Counted from the first letter of the stretch, positions 16,320-24,799 are shown. The stretch: 64,000 bases of DNA from Natronospira elongata (GCF_034931365.1 NZ_JAYGII010000008.1:1-64000); one strand, 5' to 3'. Made by a program: numbers and translations. The notes: generated by a model from the letters alone, not told the origin.

Positions 16320-17023
16320 CAGGCTATTTCCCCCTCGCTGTCTGCTGTTCCGGCGGCCGGTTCAAGCCGCGGTTGCTCGGCCGGCTTGGGTGCCGGCGCC
16401 TTGAGTCCCGCCACCAGGAATGGAATCAGCTCGTTGACGGCTCTTTCCGTATCCCGGGGATCTGCCTGACCCTCAATGAGCTTGAGCAATTCACCGCCGG
16501 AAAGCCCCTGGGTAAGCGCACCGAGCAGAAACTGCAGGCGCCAGCACAGAGTCTCTCCCGGAACGTCCGGCAGATCCCGCCTCAGGGCCTGACGGTAGCG
16601 GTCCAGCACGTGCTGATACTGACTGGAGAAGAGCTTTTCGAAATAATGGCGAGCCTCGCTGTAGCCCTGGGCGAGCAGGCGCATGAAGATGCGGCCACCG
16701 CGCACTTCATCCGATGCCAGCCGTGCCACGGGCAAGACGAAGGCTTCCACGATCTCCTCCACCGGCGCCGGATCGTCGCCGTATTGCCGCTCAAGCCGTT
16801 CGATGTTGGTCAGCCACTCATCCGTGACCGGCCCCAGGCGCCGCTCATACACCGCATCGATGAGGCCGTCCTTGGACCCGAAATGATAGTTCACCGCCGC
16901 CAGGTTGACCCGGGCACGAGCGGTAATCCGGCGCAATGAGGTGGTCGCGATTCCGGTTTCCGCAAACAACAGCTCCGCTGCGGAAAGGATTCGTTCCTTG
17001 GTGGGGTTGGAAGCGGTCGTCAT
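16319..17023 (-). CDS. psrA: PsrA-like TetR-family fatty-acid regulator
   Basis: This is a 234-residue TetR-family repressor. The N-terminal helix-turn-helix region (ERILSAAELLFAETGIATTSLRRIT, then VNLAAVNYHFGSKDGLIDAVYERRLGP) follows the Pseudomonas PsrA pattern closely, and the C-terminal part (IFMRLLAQGYSEARHYFEKLF, LCWRLQFLLGALTQGLSGGELL) also does. PsrA senses long-chain fatty acyl ligands and represses beta-oxidation genes and itself. The fit with its surroundings is strong: it heads an operon with a fadJ-like gene and a thioesterase, and a CAAAC-N4-GTTTC palindrome lies 110 bases upstream. The residues after about 210 are a disordered Ala/Pro/Glu tail. Confidence 0.85.
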   Translation of the reverse strand: MTTASNPTKERILSAAELLFAETGIATTSLRRITARARVNLAAVNYHFGSKDGLIDAVYERRLGPVTDEWLTNIERLERQYGDDPAPVEEIVEAFVLPVARLASDEVRGGRIFMRLLAQGYSEARHYFEKLFSSQYQHVLDRYRQALRRDLPDVPGETLCWRLQFLLGALTQGLSGGELLKLIEGQADPRDTERAVNELIPFLVAGLKAPAPKPAEQPRLEPAAGTADSEGEIA

Positions 17024-17071
17024 GTGATCACCGGAGCATGCTGCCTGGACGGTTTCCAGCCAGAGCTGGAA

Positions 17072-17116
17072 CGGTTTTGGCCTGAGCCAGGCCGGTATCA
17101 GGCCGCGCCAAAACCG
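17072..17116. repeat. Long imperfect inverted repeat upstream of psrA
   Basis: CGGTTTTGGC at 17072-17081 is matched by GCCAAAACCG at 17107-17116, and inside it GGCCTGA (17079-17085) pairs with TCAGGCC (17098-17104). The two arms together form a long hairpin in the untranslated leader of psrA or a protein-binding site. It has no T tract on either strand. Confidence 0.6.
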
Positions 17117-17132
17117 GCCTGGAAGCGAGTTT

Positions 17133-17146
17133 CAAACAGATGTTTC
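17133..17146. promoter_or_regulatory. Predicted PsrA operator ahead of psrA
   Basis: CAAACAGATGTTTC matches the known PsrA consensus (G/C)AAAC-N2-4-GTTT(G/C), here with N4. It lies 110 bases upstream of the psrA start codon, consistent with autoregulation. The match was found by eye; binding is inferred. Confidence 0.65.
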
Positions 17147-17221
17147 AATCATACTGACAGGCAGCCTGCCGACGCAAGGGGGGGGAAGCAGCCAGAACCC
17201 GGGGAACGGCTCAATGTGGGG

Positions 17222-17977
17222 CTAGATTTCGGTACTCCCGGTCCCGCGGGGACTTTCGCCAGTGGCCGGACGCTGGTCCCGGCGGAAACTTGTACCGGGC
17301 GGAACCTGCAGCAGCCGCATCTGTAACTGTCGGTCCACCACGTCAATGGCCTGCTGCCGGGCGTCCTGGGCGGACTCCACATCGCTTTCCAGACCCCGCA
17401 TGAGCCTTGAGCGGGTGGTACGTTGTTTGAACTGGGCTGCTTTTTCATAGACTTCCAGCCAATCGTTCTCCGCCCGGTCACCGTAACGGCGAGCGGCGTA
17501 CTCCCGGAGCACGGCCAGGCGCAGCTCATTGGCGAGAATATATTCCCGTGCGTGGCTATCCGTCTGAACGATGTCGCTTTGCTGTTTGCGCAAGCGGGCC
17601 TTGTCGCGAGGCTCGAGCCGGAGGATTTCGATGTTGATGATCCGCCGGTCCACACTGGCCATCATTTCCTGCCGCAGGCGGGTGAGGGGATAGCGGCCAT
17701 CCAGGGTTTCCCGTTCGAAGTCCAGGAGATCCTGCCGAATGGCATCCCGCTGATGGCTATCCAGGGTCTGACGGGCCTCGGCTCTCAGGCGGTGCAGGGA
17801 GTCCGGCAACTCCATTTCCATCCACTGCTCCCAGATGTCGTCCATGCGGACCGTTTCATCCAGGACAGTGGAGTAGGGGCGCTGGGCGCGGTGACGGCGG
17901 AGCACCAGGGCAATCCCGCCGAGCACGAGGAGCGTGAGGACCAGGGCACTGGTGATCAGAATCGGTACGGAGTCCAT
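17222..17977 (-). CDS. Membrane-anchored protein of unknown function
   Basis: I do not recognise this 251-residue protein. It has one N-terminal hydrophobic segment (residues 5-26, ILITSALVLTLLVLGGIALVL) followed by RRHRAQR, which suggests a cytoplasmic body anchored in the inner membrane. The rest is highly charged, rich in Arg, Glu, Asp and Gln, and predicted helical (for example residues 60-205), with possible coiled-coil character. It follows the EEP-family gene by 21 bases on the same strand and probably shares its transcript. Its stop is 198 bases before psrA. Confidence 0.75.
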   Translation of the reverse strand: MDSVPILITSALVLTLLVLGGIALVLRRHRAQRPYSTVLDETVRMDDIWEQWMEMELPDSLHRLRAEARQTLDSHQRDAIRQDLLDFERETLDGRYPLTRLRQEMMASVDRRIINIEILRLEPRDKARLRKQQSDIVQTDSHAREYILANELRLAVLREYAARRYGDRAENDWLEVYEKAAQFKQRTTRSRLMRGLESDVESAQDARQQAIDVVDRQLQMRLLQVPPGTSFRRDQRPATGESPRGTGSTEI

Positions 17978-17998
17978 CGCGGGGTTACTTTCTCCTGC

Positions 17999-18736
17999 TT
18001 AAGCTGTAATGCGGAAATCGCAGACCAAAGGCAGGTGGTCTGACAGACGGACGTCGGGGATACGAAAATCAACCACCTCCAGGCCCTCACTATAAAGTAT
18101 GAAGTCCAGTTGCCGGCTGGGAGCCCAGCTGGGGTAGGTGGGATCACCGGCGGCATTGGCATTGCGGAGTCCCGAGGCTTCCATGAAAAGATGCATTTCA
18201 TAGTCACCCCAGAAGGTATTGAAGTCTCCGGCGACGATCACGGGCTTATTGCTTTGCCCCACAAGGGAATAGAGATTCCGGAGCTGGTAATGGCGGTGGC
18301 GATACTTGACTGACAGATGAACCAGGTAGAGAACCACCTCATCGAGTTCAATCTCGAGAATCAGGCGCTTTATTCCGGCATCGAAATAATGGAAATGCTC
18401 CTGCACGATTGGCTGGGAGGTCAGGATTGCGTTTCCCTGCTTGCTCACCACCGGCAGCCGCGTATTCAGGGAGCGTTCGGAGTATTTTGACTCAAAGGAA
18501 TGGTAGTGGCCCAAAGCCTCGGCAATATGCTCAGCCTGGTTGATGGCGCCACTACGGAAGGAGCCCATGTCCACTTCCGTGAGGCCCGCCACATCCGGAC
18601 GAATTTCCGAGACAAAGCGGGTAATTCGGTCCAGATTCTTCGCTGTTGAGCGAAGATAGCCCGCCAAGGGCAGGGGGAAATGGAATCCCGGGCCAATGCC
18701 CGTGGCATAACGTATATTGTAATTCAGTACCCGCAT
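17999..18736 (-). CDS. Endonuclease/exonuclease/phosphatase-family protein
   Basis: This 245-residue protein has the metal-dependent EEP fold used by nucleases and phosphodiesterases. Visible active-site elements are LNYNIRY (Asn7), the Glu of VAGLTEVD near residue 54, VAGDFNTFWGD near residue 170, and the terminal SDHLPLV with the catalytic Asp-His. No signal peptide is seen. Its start codon lies 18 bases from that of the divergent phospholipase-D gene. In E. coli an EEP protein (YbhP) is likewise encoded next to the cardiolipin synthase ClsB, so a lipid-linked role is plausible, but the substrate is unknown. Confidence 0.85.
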   Translation of the reverse strand: MRVLNYNIRYATGIGPGFHFPLPLAGYLRSTAKNLDRITRFVSEIRPDVAGLTEVDMGSFRSGAINQAEHIAEALGHYHSFESKYSERSLNTRLPVVSKQGNAILTSQPIVQEHFHYFDAGIKRLILEIELDEVVLYLVHLSVKYRHRHYQLRNLYSLVGQSNKPVIVAGDFNTFWGDYEMHLFMEASGLRNANAAGDPTYPSWAPSRQLDFILYSEGLEVVDFRIPDVRLSDHLPLVCDFRITA

Positions 18737-18754
18737 GCTCGAACCGTTATCTGA

Positions 18755-19879
18755 ATGACCTCGTCATCATACGCAGACCCGGCCAAAGCGGAAACCGCCC
18801 TGGAAGCGACGGCACCCTATCGTCTCTACCACGAGGGTGACGGCCTGTATGCCGACATGCTTGCGTCGATCTATGCCGCCAAGCGGCAGATCCTGCTGGA
18901 GACCTATATCTTCGCCGATGATCCCGTCGGCCGGCGTTTTCTCAGCGCACTGAAGGATGCGGCCGGCCGCGGGGTGCATGTGCGCCTCCATGTGGATGCG
19001 CTGGGATGCCTGTTTGAGGCCCGAAAAGGCCTTTTTCGGGATCTGCGCATTCAAGGCGTGGAAGTCCGCTTGTTCCACCCCTGGTCCTGGCGAGACCCTT
19101 GGCGCTTTAATTTAAGAAATCACTGTAAGTTACTGATTATCGATGACTCATGCGCGTATCTCGGTGGATTCAATATCCACGCCGAGAGCTCCTACCGGGC
19201 CGTGGGCGAGGAACGATGGCGAGACAGCCACCTGCGACTGGATAACCCGTCATTGGTGGCCGAGGCGCGGGAAATCTTCGATGCGCTCTGGCATCATCGG
19301 CCACGTCCCATCGCTCGCAGGCACCGCGAATACGCCGGCCTCCGGCTGGTCAGCAACCGGACGCATGCCGAGCGCAGCCAATTTCGGGCCGTGTTCCGCG
19401 AAGCGCTGGCCGGGGCGGAGAACCGAGTCCGCGTGACAACGCCATACTTCGCTCCGGACCCCTTGACCCTGCAACTGATGCGCCGAGCGGCTGCCCGGGG
19501 TGTCCGGGTCGAACTGTTGCTGCCGAGCATCAGCGATGTCTGGATCACACAGCTGGCTGCGCGCCAACTGTACAGGCGCCTGCTTGATGATGGGCTCACA
19601 ATCTACGAATACCAAGGCAGGGTGATGCACGCAAAATGTCTCACCGTCGATGGCGCATGGAGCACGATCGGCACGGCAAACCTCGACTACCGCAGCTTTT
19701 TCCTCAACCTGGAGCTGAACCTGGTCAGTCGCCGCAGCGACCTGTGCCAGGCCCTGGATCAGCAGTTTGACCGGGACCGCCGTCAGTCTCAGGTCATCAG
19801 TCACGAGAGCCTCAGCGCCACTGGCCAGCTGGAAGCCATACTCGGGAGCCTGGCGTGGCGTTTAAGACGATGGCTCTGA
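18755..19879 (+). CDS. clsB: Cardiolipin synthase-like phospholipase D protein (ClsB-like)
   Basis: This enzyme has two HKD phosphodiesterase motifs and probably joins phosphatidyl groups to form cardiolipin at the inner membrane. Motif 1 is NHCKLLIIDD with His123, Lys125 and Asp130; motif 2 is MHAKCLTVDG with His292, Lys294 and Asp299, followed by TANLDYRSFFLNLE. At 374 residues, and without N-terminal transmembrane helices, it fits the ClsB subgroup rather than ClsA. It is divergent from the EEP gene with an 18-base gap, so both promoters must overlap the opposite coding sequences. Confidence 0.88.
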   Translation: MTSSSYADPAKAETALEATAPYRLYHEGDGLYADMLASIYAAKRQILLETYIFADDPVGRRFLSALKDAAGRGVHVRLHVDALGCLFEARKGLFRDLRIQGVEVRLFHPWSWRDPWRFNLRNHCKLLIIDDSCAYLGGFNIHAESSYRAVGEERWRDSHLRLDNPSLVAEAREIFDALWHHRPRPIARRHREYAGLRLVSNRTHAERSQFRAVFREALAGAENRVRVTTPYFAPDPLTLQLMRRAAARGVRVELLLPSISDVWITQLAARQLYRRLLDDGLTIYEYQGRVMHAKCLTVDGAWSTIGTANLDYRSFFLNLELNLVSRRSDLCQALDQQFDRDRRQSQVISHESLSATGQLEAILGSLAWRLRRWL

Positions 19880-19952
19880 AAGGGCCCGGAACGGCATGGC
19901 AGGGGCCAGTCCGAGCCCATTCACCGCTCAAGCCCAAAATCCATTTATGCGT

Positions 19953-19966
19953 ATAATATATATTAT
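19953..19966. repeat. AT-rich perfect palindrome
   Basis: ATAATATATATTAT is a perfect 14-bp palindrome inside an AT-rich stretch (19935-19980) that contrasts with the GC-rich surroundings. It may contain -10 elements for the downstream lipoprotein gene. Confidence 0.5.
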
Positions 19967-19998
19967 GTTAATTACTAGATAATCCCTCCTATGGTAGT

Positions 19999-21321
19999 TT
20001 GGCGCTGAAACCAGACGGTGTGTACTCATGCTTCCAGGGACCCGCAAGTGCAAGCGATTCTGCAGGCGAATTAGCCCGCTGGGCGGCATGCTTCTGCTTG
20101 CTGCTTGCTGCTTGCACGACGACGCCGCTGGACCCAGGCGCCCTGCCGGATGATGCCGCTGCCTGTCTGGCGGATTACGAGGCGCTGGACCGTCGCCTGG
20201 CCTCAGCCGAACTTCATGATCAGGGCGCCTACCGAGTGGCAGGCTTTCCCTGGCTGCGCAGCAATCGCTTTATCGCATCTTTCCGCGATGAACTCGACGG
20301 CCCCGAGCTATGGCGAGGGTGGCTGGCTCATTTAGCGAGAGAAGATCTTGAGGCCCGGCGTTATGAACTCGCCAACCTCAAGACGGCCGAGCCGCATAGT
20401 GAGACCGTAGGTGAGAGGGTCCGCGCGCTCAAGCAATGCAGTGAGCGCCTGAACGACGAAGTGCTTTCGGACCCGGCGCTGCAGATTTCACTGCGCTCGG
20501 CCGCCGAAGTGCCGGATGAGTACCGAACCGGGATGCGCTGGCTGGGGATGTATCCGCTGACCCGCCTACCCGTCCTGGTTGGCGTCAATCGTCTGCACAG
20601 TCAGCAATCCGAGGCCCTGGCGACGTCTGGGTTCGCCGAGGACGCGACTGAGGCGCGGCAATGGTTGGCTCAGGATGCCCGATCGGCCGAGCGTCTGCCG
20701 GGGACGGCTCGGGCTGATTGGCCACGTGACAGCCTCGGGATCCCGAGACCGGATACCGAGGCGCTGACGCAGCTCTATGCAAAACACGCACCGGTCTGGC
20801 GGATAGCCCAGGACAGCCCGGACGATCGCCTCGGTCAACCCGAGTGGTCGCCGGAGAGCACCGTCCGGGTGGATACCGATGAACCGGTCGAATACCGCTT
20901 TCTCAGCTTCACCCGCTTTCACGGTCGCATCCTGCCTCAGCTCAATTACATGGTCTGGCTGCCGGCACGGCCGCGCCAAGGCGTCTTCGATCTTCTTGGC
21001 GGTCACCTGGACGGACTGATCTGGCGCGTCACCCTGACCGAGAATGGCGAGGTGCTTGCAGCGGAAAGCCTGCATAGCTGCGGCTGCTACTACATGGTCT
21101 TTCCCGGCTCGGGGGCGGGCGCCGCTGACACCCGCGCCGCCGGGGAGCCGATTTCGTCAACCGAACTCTCTGTCCGCCCTGCCGAAGCGCTAAGGTCCCT
21201 GCCTCACCCCGACGGTCGGCGCAGCCTCTACGGTCAGCGCGGCCTGATCAAGGGCAGTGAACGGCGGGAGCGCTGGGCAATGGTAAGTTGTGCTTGCTCG
21301 GCTTCGCGGTTCCACGCATAA
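19999..21321 (+). CDS. Predicted lipoprotein of unknown function, probably frame-disrupted
   Basis: The open frame runs from a TTG at 19999 (or GTG at 20020) to 21321. It contains a lipobox LLAAC followed by TTTPLDPGALPDD, then about 390 residues of soluble protein with no family I recognise. In this frame the N-terminus lacks the positive charges of a signal peptide. An ATG at 20028 in another frame gives a good one (MLPGTRKCKRFCRRISPLGGMLLLAAC). The two frames meet inside three tandem copies of CTGCTTG (20094-20114); removing one copy joins them. The C-terminus also changes abruptly near 21276 to a short Cys-rich tail. I read it as a gene damaged at the 5' end and perhaps also at the 3' end. 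Confidence 0.55.
   Translation: MALKPDGVYSCFQGPASASDSAGELARWAACFCLLLAACTTTPLDPGALPDDAAACLADYEALDRRLASAELHDQGAYRVAGFPWLRSNRFIASFRDELDGPELWRGWLAHLAREDLEARRYELANLKTAEPHSETVGERVRALKQCSERLNDEVLSDPALQISLRSAAEVPDEYRTGMRWLGMYPLTRLPVLVGVNRLHSQQSEALATSGFAEDATEARQWLAQDARSAERLPGTARADWPRDSLGIPRPDTEALTQLYAKHAPVWRIAQDSPDDRLGQPEWSPESTVRVDTDEPVEYRFLSFTRFHGRILPQLNYMVWLPARPRQGVFDLLGGHLDGLIWRVTLTENGEVLAAESLHSCGCYYMVFPGSGAGAADTRAAGEPISSTELSVRPAEALRSLPHPDGRRSLYGQRGLIKGSERRERWAMVSCACSASRFHA
20094..20114 (+). repeat. Three tandem heptanucleotides CTGCTTG in the lipobox codons
   Basis: The unit CTGCTTG occurs three times in direct succession. Because 7 is not a multiple of 3, each gain or loss changes the reading frame. 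With two copies, the ATG at 20028 and the main lipoprotein frame would be continuous. Confidence 0.85.
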
Positions 21322-21683
21322 GCACGCTCCAACGCCTGCCCCGTTCCACGCGGACTTACCACGAGGAGTAAACGATGCGAAAAATCGCTCCAATCACTCA
21401 AGCCATCGAAATGTTGGAGCGCCATGCGTGAAAAATAGCAACCACTATCAGCCGAGGCCACTACCCACCGGCCTTGCTGAAGATCCAAAAAGTCTACAGG
21501 GTTTCGAACGCGAGCTCTTGATTATCCGGTATGCCACAAATGTCTACACGCCATTTCGATGCCCCCCATTTGCTGGAACAGAGTCTATCCTTGGAAGACC
21601 AAGAGTAAGCGGCAATGCGCAACGTTTCACGTTAAAGTAACCTCTAACTGATAATTGGTAAGCCATTGATATAAGGAGGAACT
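21322..21683. other. Degenerate intergenic patch before lapA
   Basis: No intact gene is visible. The beginning of the patch has TGGTAAGT (21281-21288) inverted as ACTTACCA (21354-21361), and the direct repeat GTTCCACGC at 21309-21317 and 21343-21351. A short reading frame MRKIAPITQAIEMLERHA (from 21375) is closed by a stop. Base composition is less GC-rich than the neighbours. It looks like remnants of an insertion or of the lost 3' end of the lipoprotein gene; I cannot name the source. Confidence 0.4.
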
Positions 21684-21902
21684 GTGACTGGACAGCAGAA
21701 ACTGAAAGCAGTTATCGCCGCGGTCTTGATGGCCCTGGTAATCAGCTTTGTGATGCAGAATCGGGAAACTGTCGGCGTGGAGTTCCTGATCTGGACCTGG
21801 GAGGCATCGCGGGCCGTGGTCCTGTTTACGGTCTTCCTCGTGGGGGTCGCCGCGGGTTGGCTGGCACGGGGCGCGGCCATCCGGCGTAAGCGGAGCGGTT
21901 AA
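21684..21902 (+). CDS. lapA: LapA-domain small membrane protein (DUF1049)
   Basis: This 72-residue inner-membrane protein has two hydrophobic segments (residues 7-24 and 42-62) separated by a loop with QNRETVGVEFLIWTWEASRAVVL, the pattern of LapA-domain proteins linked to lipopolysaccharide assembly. It ends in ARGAAIRRKRSG, a cytoplasmic basic tail. The start is GTG at 21684, preceded by a strong AAGGAGGA site. It stands alone here, without lapB or ihfB next to it, so the symbol is given by family rather than by context. Confidence 0.8.
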   Translation: MTGQQKLKAVIAAVLMALVISFVMQNRETVGVEFLIWTWEASRAVVLFTVFLVGVAAGWLARGAAIRRKRSG

Positions 21903-21912
21903 GCTGCCAAAA

Positions 21913-21947
21913 TGAAAAAGGCGGGCCGGTGAGAACACCGGCCCGCC
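21913..21947 (-). terminator. Terminator of the M16 protease gene
   Basis: GGCGGGCCGGTG (21920-21931) and CACCGGCCCGCC (21936-21947) form a perfect 12-bp stem with an AGAA loop. On the minus strand it is followed by CTTTTT, making it an intrinsic terminator for the gene ending at 21995. The convergent lapA also ends here. Confidence 0.9.
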
Positions 21948-21994
21948 CCGCTCACTACCCGCGCAAAGCACGGGCCAGAGAATCCCTTCCCTGC

Positions 21995-24799
21995 TTACTC
22001 CTCGTCGCTATCCTCGAAATCGCCCGCAATCACGATGGTCATCCGTTCCGGCTTGAAATGGCGGCGGACGGCTTCGTTGAGCGTGTCCACATCCAGGGCC
22101 CGGATAGCTGCATCCAGCTCGCCTTCGCGAAGCATGTCGCGCCCGGCGGCCAGGTTGCTGTTGATCGTACCCGCCAGTTCGCTGTCGCTGCCACGAGACA
22201 CCTGACGGTTCTGGAGCCAGCCGTCACGGCCGGCCTCGAGCTCGTCCTCGGTGAAACCGTCCTCCACCACCTTGTCGAGCTCCTCGCGCAGTACCGACAG
22301 CAGGCGATCCCGGTTCTCCGGCGCATAGAAGGCAAAGTTCAGGAATTGGCCGGAATCCTCGCGGGGATGAGCCTGGAACGCGGAGCCCACGCCATAGCTG
22401 ATGCCTTCCTGGTTGCGGATGCGCTCGGCCAGACGGGAGCTGAGGAAGCCGCCGCCAATCAGATGATTGGCCATAGCCACCGCAGGATAGTCTTCGTGAT
22501 TATCACCCACCATGATCCGCTGGGCAGCCGCCAGGGCGGCATTGGCCCGGTCCGGGGTGTCGATCACGACGGTCTCGCCTTCCGGGTCGTGGAAGTCGGC
22601 AGGAATCCGCTCAAAGGGCACTTCAGCCGTCCAGTCGCCGAGACGACTTTCCAGCTTGGCGACCATCTCGTCCGGATCGAAACTGCCGATCAGCACCAGA
22701 ATGCCATCACCGGCGCCATAGAAACGCTCATGGAAGGCCGCAAGCTCGCCGAGTTCCAGCGCTTCCATGGCTTCCAGGCTTTCCTCGATGGTGGCGGCAT
22801 AGCCCGGATGACCGGCTTCACGACCGCTCATGCGGTTGCCGATGGTGGCGAAGGCCTGTTGCTGGGGCTGGGTCCGTGCCTCCCGCAGGCTGTTGATCTG
22901 GCTGCGGCGAAGCTCACGGAACTCGCTTTCATCGAAAGCAGGTTGACGCAGGACCTCGGTTGCCAGGTCCAGGACAGCTTCAAGCTGGTCCCGGTTGGTG
23001 TCCAGGGTTGCTGTCACCTGATTGCCCGCACCGCCCACATTGAGACTGGACTGCAGCTCGTCGAGCCGATCCGAGATTGCCTGGCGATCCCGCTCGGTGG
23101 TGCCGCGCATGAGCATGGAGGCAACCATCTGGGAGGCGGTCCGCTGCCCATGAAGGCTTTCCTCGTCGCCCATTCGCAGCTGAATGCGCCCGACCACGCG
23201 GTCCCCGCGGGTCTGCTTGGGCAGCAAGGCCACCTGCATGCCATTGGACAGCTCGCGGTGAATCAGGTGAGCCTGGACATTCTCCGGCGTGGGATCGAAG
23301 GCCTCACCGGCCACCCGGCCCTCTTCCACGAACTCATGGGCAGCCAGCATGGCGTCGAGATCATCCACTTCGGGGATCTCGGTACGCTTGGGCTCGCTGT
23401 CGGGAATGAAACGGCCAACACTGCGATTGTCACGGCGCAGGTACTTCTCGGCCACCCGCTCGATATCCTCTGCCTCGACCTCCTGAATCCGATCGCGATG
23501 CAGGAAGATCAGGCGCCAGTCGCCGCTGGCCGCCCATTCGGTCAGGCCAATGCCGATGCGCTCGGAATCGTTGAGGGTCTGGGTTTCCAGGTTACGTAGC
23601 CGGGAGCTGCGTGCACGAACGGCTTCCTGTTCGCTGATGCCGTTCGCCAGGACCTCGTCCAGGGTCTGGCGGAACACGGACTCAACCTCATCCAGGTCCT
23701 GATCGCTGTCGACCTCGGCAAAGGCCAGCAGGACGCCCGGTTCTCTCAGACTGAACGCAAAGGTGCCCACCTGAGTGGCCAGCTCGCTATCAACCAGGGC
23801 CTGATGCAGGCGCCCGGAAGGCTGATTGCCGAGCACATGGGCCAGCAGGTCGAGCGCGGCAAAATCCGGGTGCGCCCCCGCCGGGACATGATAGCTGGCC
23901 ATGAGATACTGGCTGTCCCCGGAACGGCGCACGGTCACGGTGCGCTCGCCGTCCTGGGTGGGCTCGCGGGTGTAGGTGTCCCAGATGCGAAGCTCTTTCT
24001 CGCGATCCGGTGCCGGAATCCGCCCGAAACTGTCGGCGACCATATCGAGCGCCTTGTCAGTCTCGAAATTACCGGACACCACCACCATGGCGTTATCCGG
24101 CTGATAGTAGCGGTAGTAGAAGTCCCGCAGCCGCTCGATCGGTACGCCCTCAATATCGGAGCGGGCACCGATGGTACTGCGGCCATAACCGTGCCACTCA
24201 TGGGCGACGGCCATGGTGCGCTGCATGAGAACCCGGAAGGGATTGTTCTCGCCAATCTCGAACTCGTTGCGGACAACACTCATCTCGGAGGCCAGGTCCT
24301 CGCCGTCAAAATTGGCGTTGACCATGCGATCGGCTTCCATGGACAAGGCCCATTCCAGGTTCTCGTCGGAGGCCGGAAAGGTCTGGAAGTAGTTGGTCCG
24401 GTCATACCAGGTGGTGCCGTTGGCGCGACCACCCTTTTCCGAGATTTCCGAGCGGATATCCGGATGCTTGTCGGTGCCGTAAAAGAGCATGTGCTCCAGC
24501 AGGTGGGCCATGCCGGTCTCGCCATAGCCCTCATGACGGGAGCCGACGAAGTAAGTGGTGTTCACGGTCACCGAACTCCGGCTCTGGTCCGGAACGAGAA
24601 GCACCTGCATGCCATTATCGAGGCGATATTCGGCAATCCCCTCAACGGTGCGCACGTGCTCGACCTCACCCGCCGCTTGCGGACGATCCATGCCGGCCGC
24701 GCAAGCGCTGATGATGGCAATGGCGAACAGCAGACTGACAAAGGCTGCTGTTCGACTCTTGAATACTGCTAACATTGGGAACCCCCCGAGGTTACTCAT
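21995..24799 (-). CDS. M16-family zinc metalloprotease, predicted lipoprotein
   Basis: This is a 934-residue two-module M16 peptidase (pitrilysin/insulinase superfamily), probably degrading peptides in the periplasm. The N-terminal module has the inverted zinc site HLLEH (His99, Glu102, His103), and the third ligand is Glu179 in VVRNEFEIGENNPF. The second half (from about residue 510) lacks the motif, as expected. The N-terminus has a hydrophobic signal ending in ISAC (Cys33), so it is likely a lipoprotein. The first ATG (24799) has no clear ribosome site; ATG at 24775 (MLAVFKSRTAAF) gives a more typical signal peptide and may be the true start. Confidence 0.92.
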   Translation of the reverse strand: MSNLGGFPMLAVFKSRTAAFVSLLFAIAIISACAAGMDRPQAAGEVEHVRTVEGIAEYRLDNGMQVLLVPDQSRSSVTVNTTYFVGSRHEGYGETGMAHLLEHMLFYGTDKHPDIRSEISEKGGRANGTTWYDRTNYFQTFPASDENLEWALSMEADRMVNANFDGEDLASEMSVVRNEFEIGENNPFRVLMQRTMAVAHEWHGYGRSTIGARSDIEGVPIERLRDFYYRYYQPDNAMVVVSGNFETDKALDMVADSFGRIPAPDREKELRIWDTYTREPTQDGERTVTVRRSGDSQYLMASYHVPAGAHPDFAALDLLAHVLGNQPSGRLHQALVDSELATQVGTFAFSLREPGVLLAFAEVDSDQDLDEVESVFRQTLDEVLANGISEQEAVRARSSRLRNLETQTLNDSERIGIGLTEWAASGDWRLIFLHRDRIQEVEAEDIERVAEKYLRRDNRSVGRFIPDSEPKRTEIPEVDDLDAMLAAHEFVEEGRVAGEAFDPTPENVQAHLIHRELSNGMQVALLPKQTRGDRVVGRIQLRMGDEESLHGQRTASQMVASMLMRGTTERDRQAISDRLDELQSSLNVGGAGNQVTATLDTNRDQLEAVLDLATEVLRQPAFDESEFRELRRSQINSLREARTQPQQQAFATIGNRMSGREAGHPGYAATIEESLEAMEALELGELAAFHERFYGAGDGILVLIGSFDPDEMVAKLESRLGDWTAEVPFERIPADFHDPEGETVVIDTPDRANAALAAAQRIMVGDNHEDYPAVAMANHLIGGGFLSSRLAERIRNQEGISYGVGSAFQAHPREDSGQFLNFAFYAPENRDRLLSVLREELDKVVEDGFTEDELEAGRDGWLQNRQVSRGSDSELAGTINSNLAAGRDMLREGELDAAIRALDVDTLNEAVRRHFKPERMTIVIAGDFEDSDEE

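Noticed and set aside
20094..20114. Strong claim of phase variation at the CTGCTTG repeat
   Set aside because: Three copies are few for an active slippage switch, and a static mutation or sequence error is equally possible. It is kept as a finding to test, not as an established switch.
21281..21361. Integron attC-like recombination site
   Set aside because: The inverted and direct repeats are present, but no core GTTRRRY/RYYYAAC pair with the right layout was found, and there is no integrase or cassette array.
21929..23599. A 556-codon open frame on the plus strand
   Set aside because: Antisense to the M16 protease, which has the complete zinc site. No ribosome site or domain supports the plus-strand frame.
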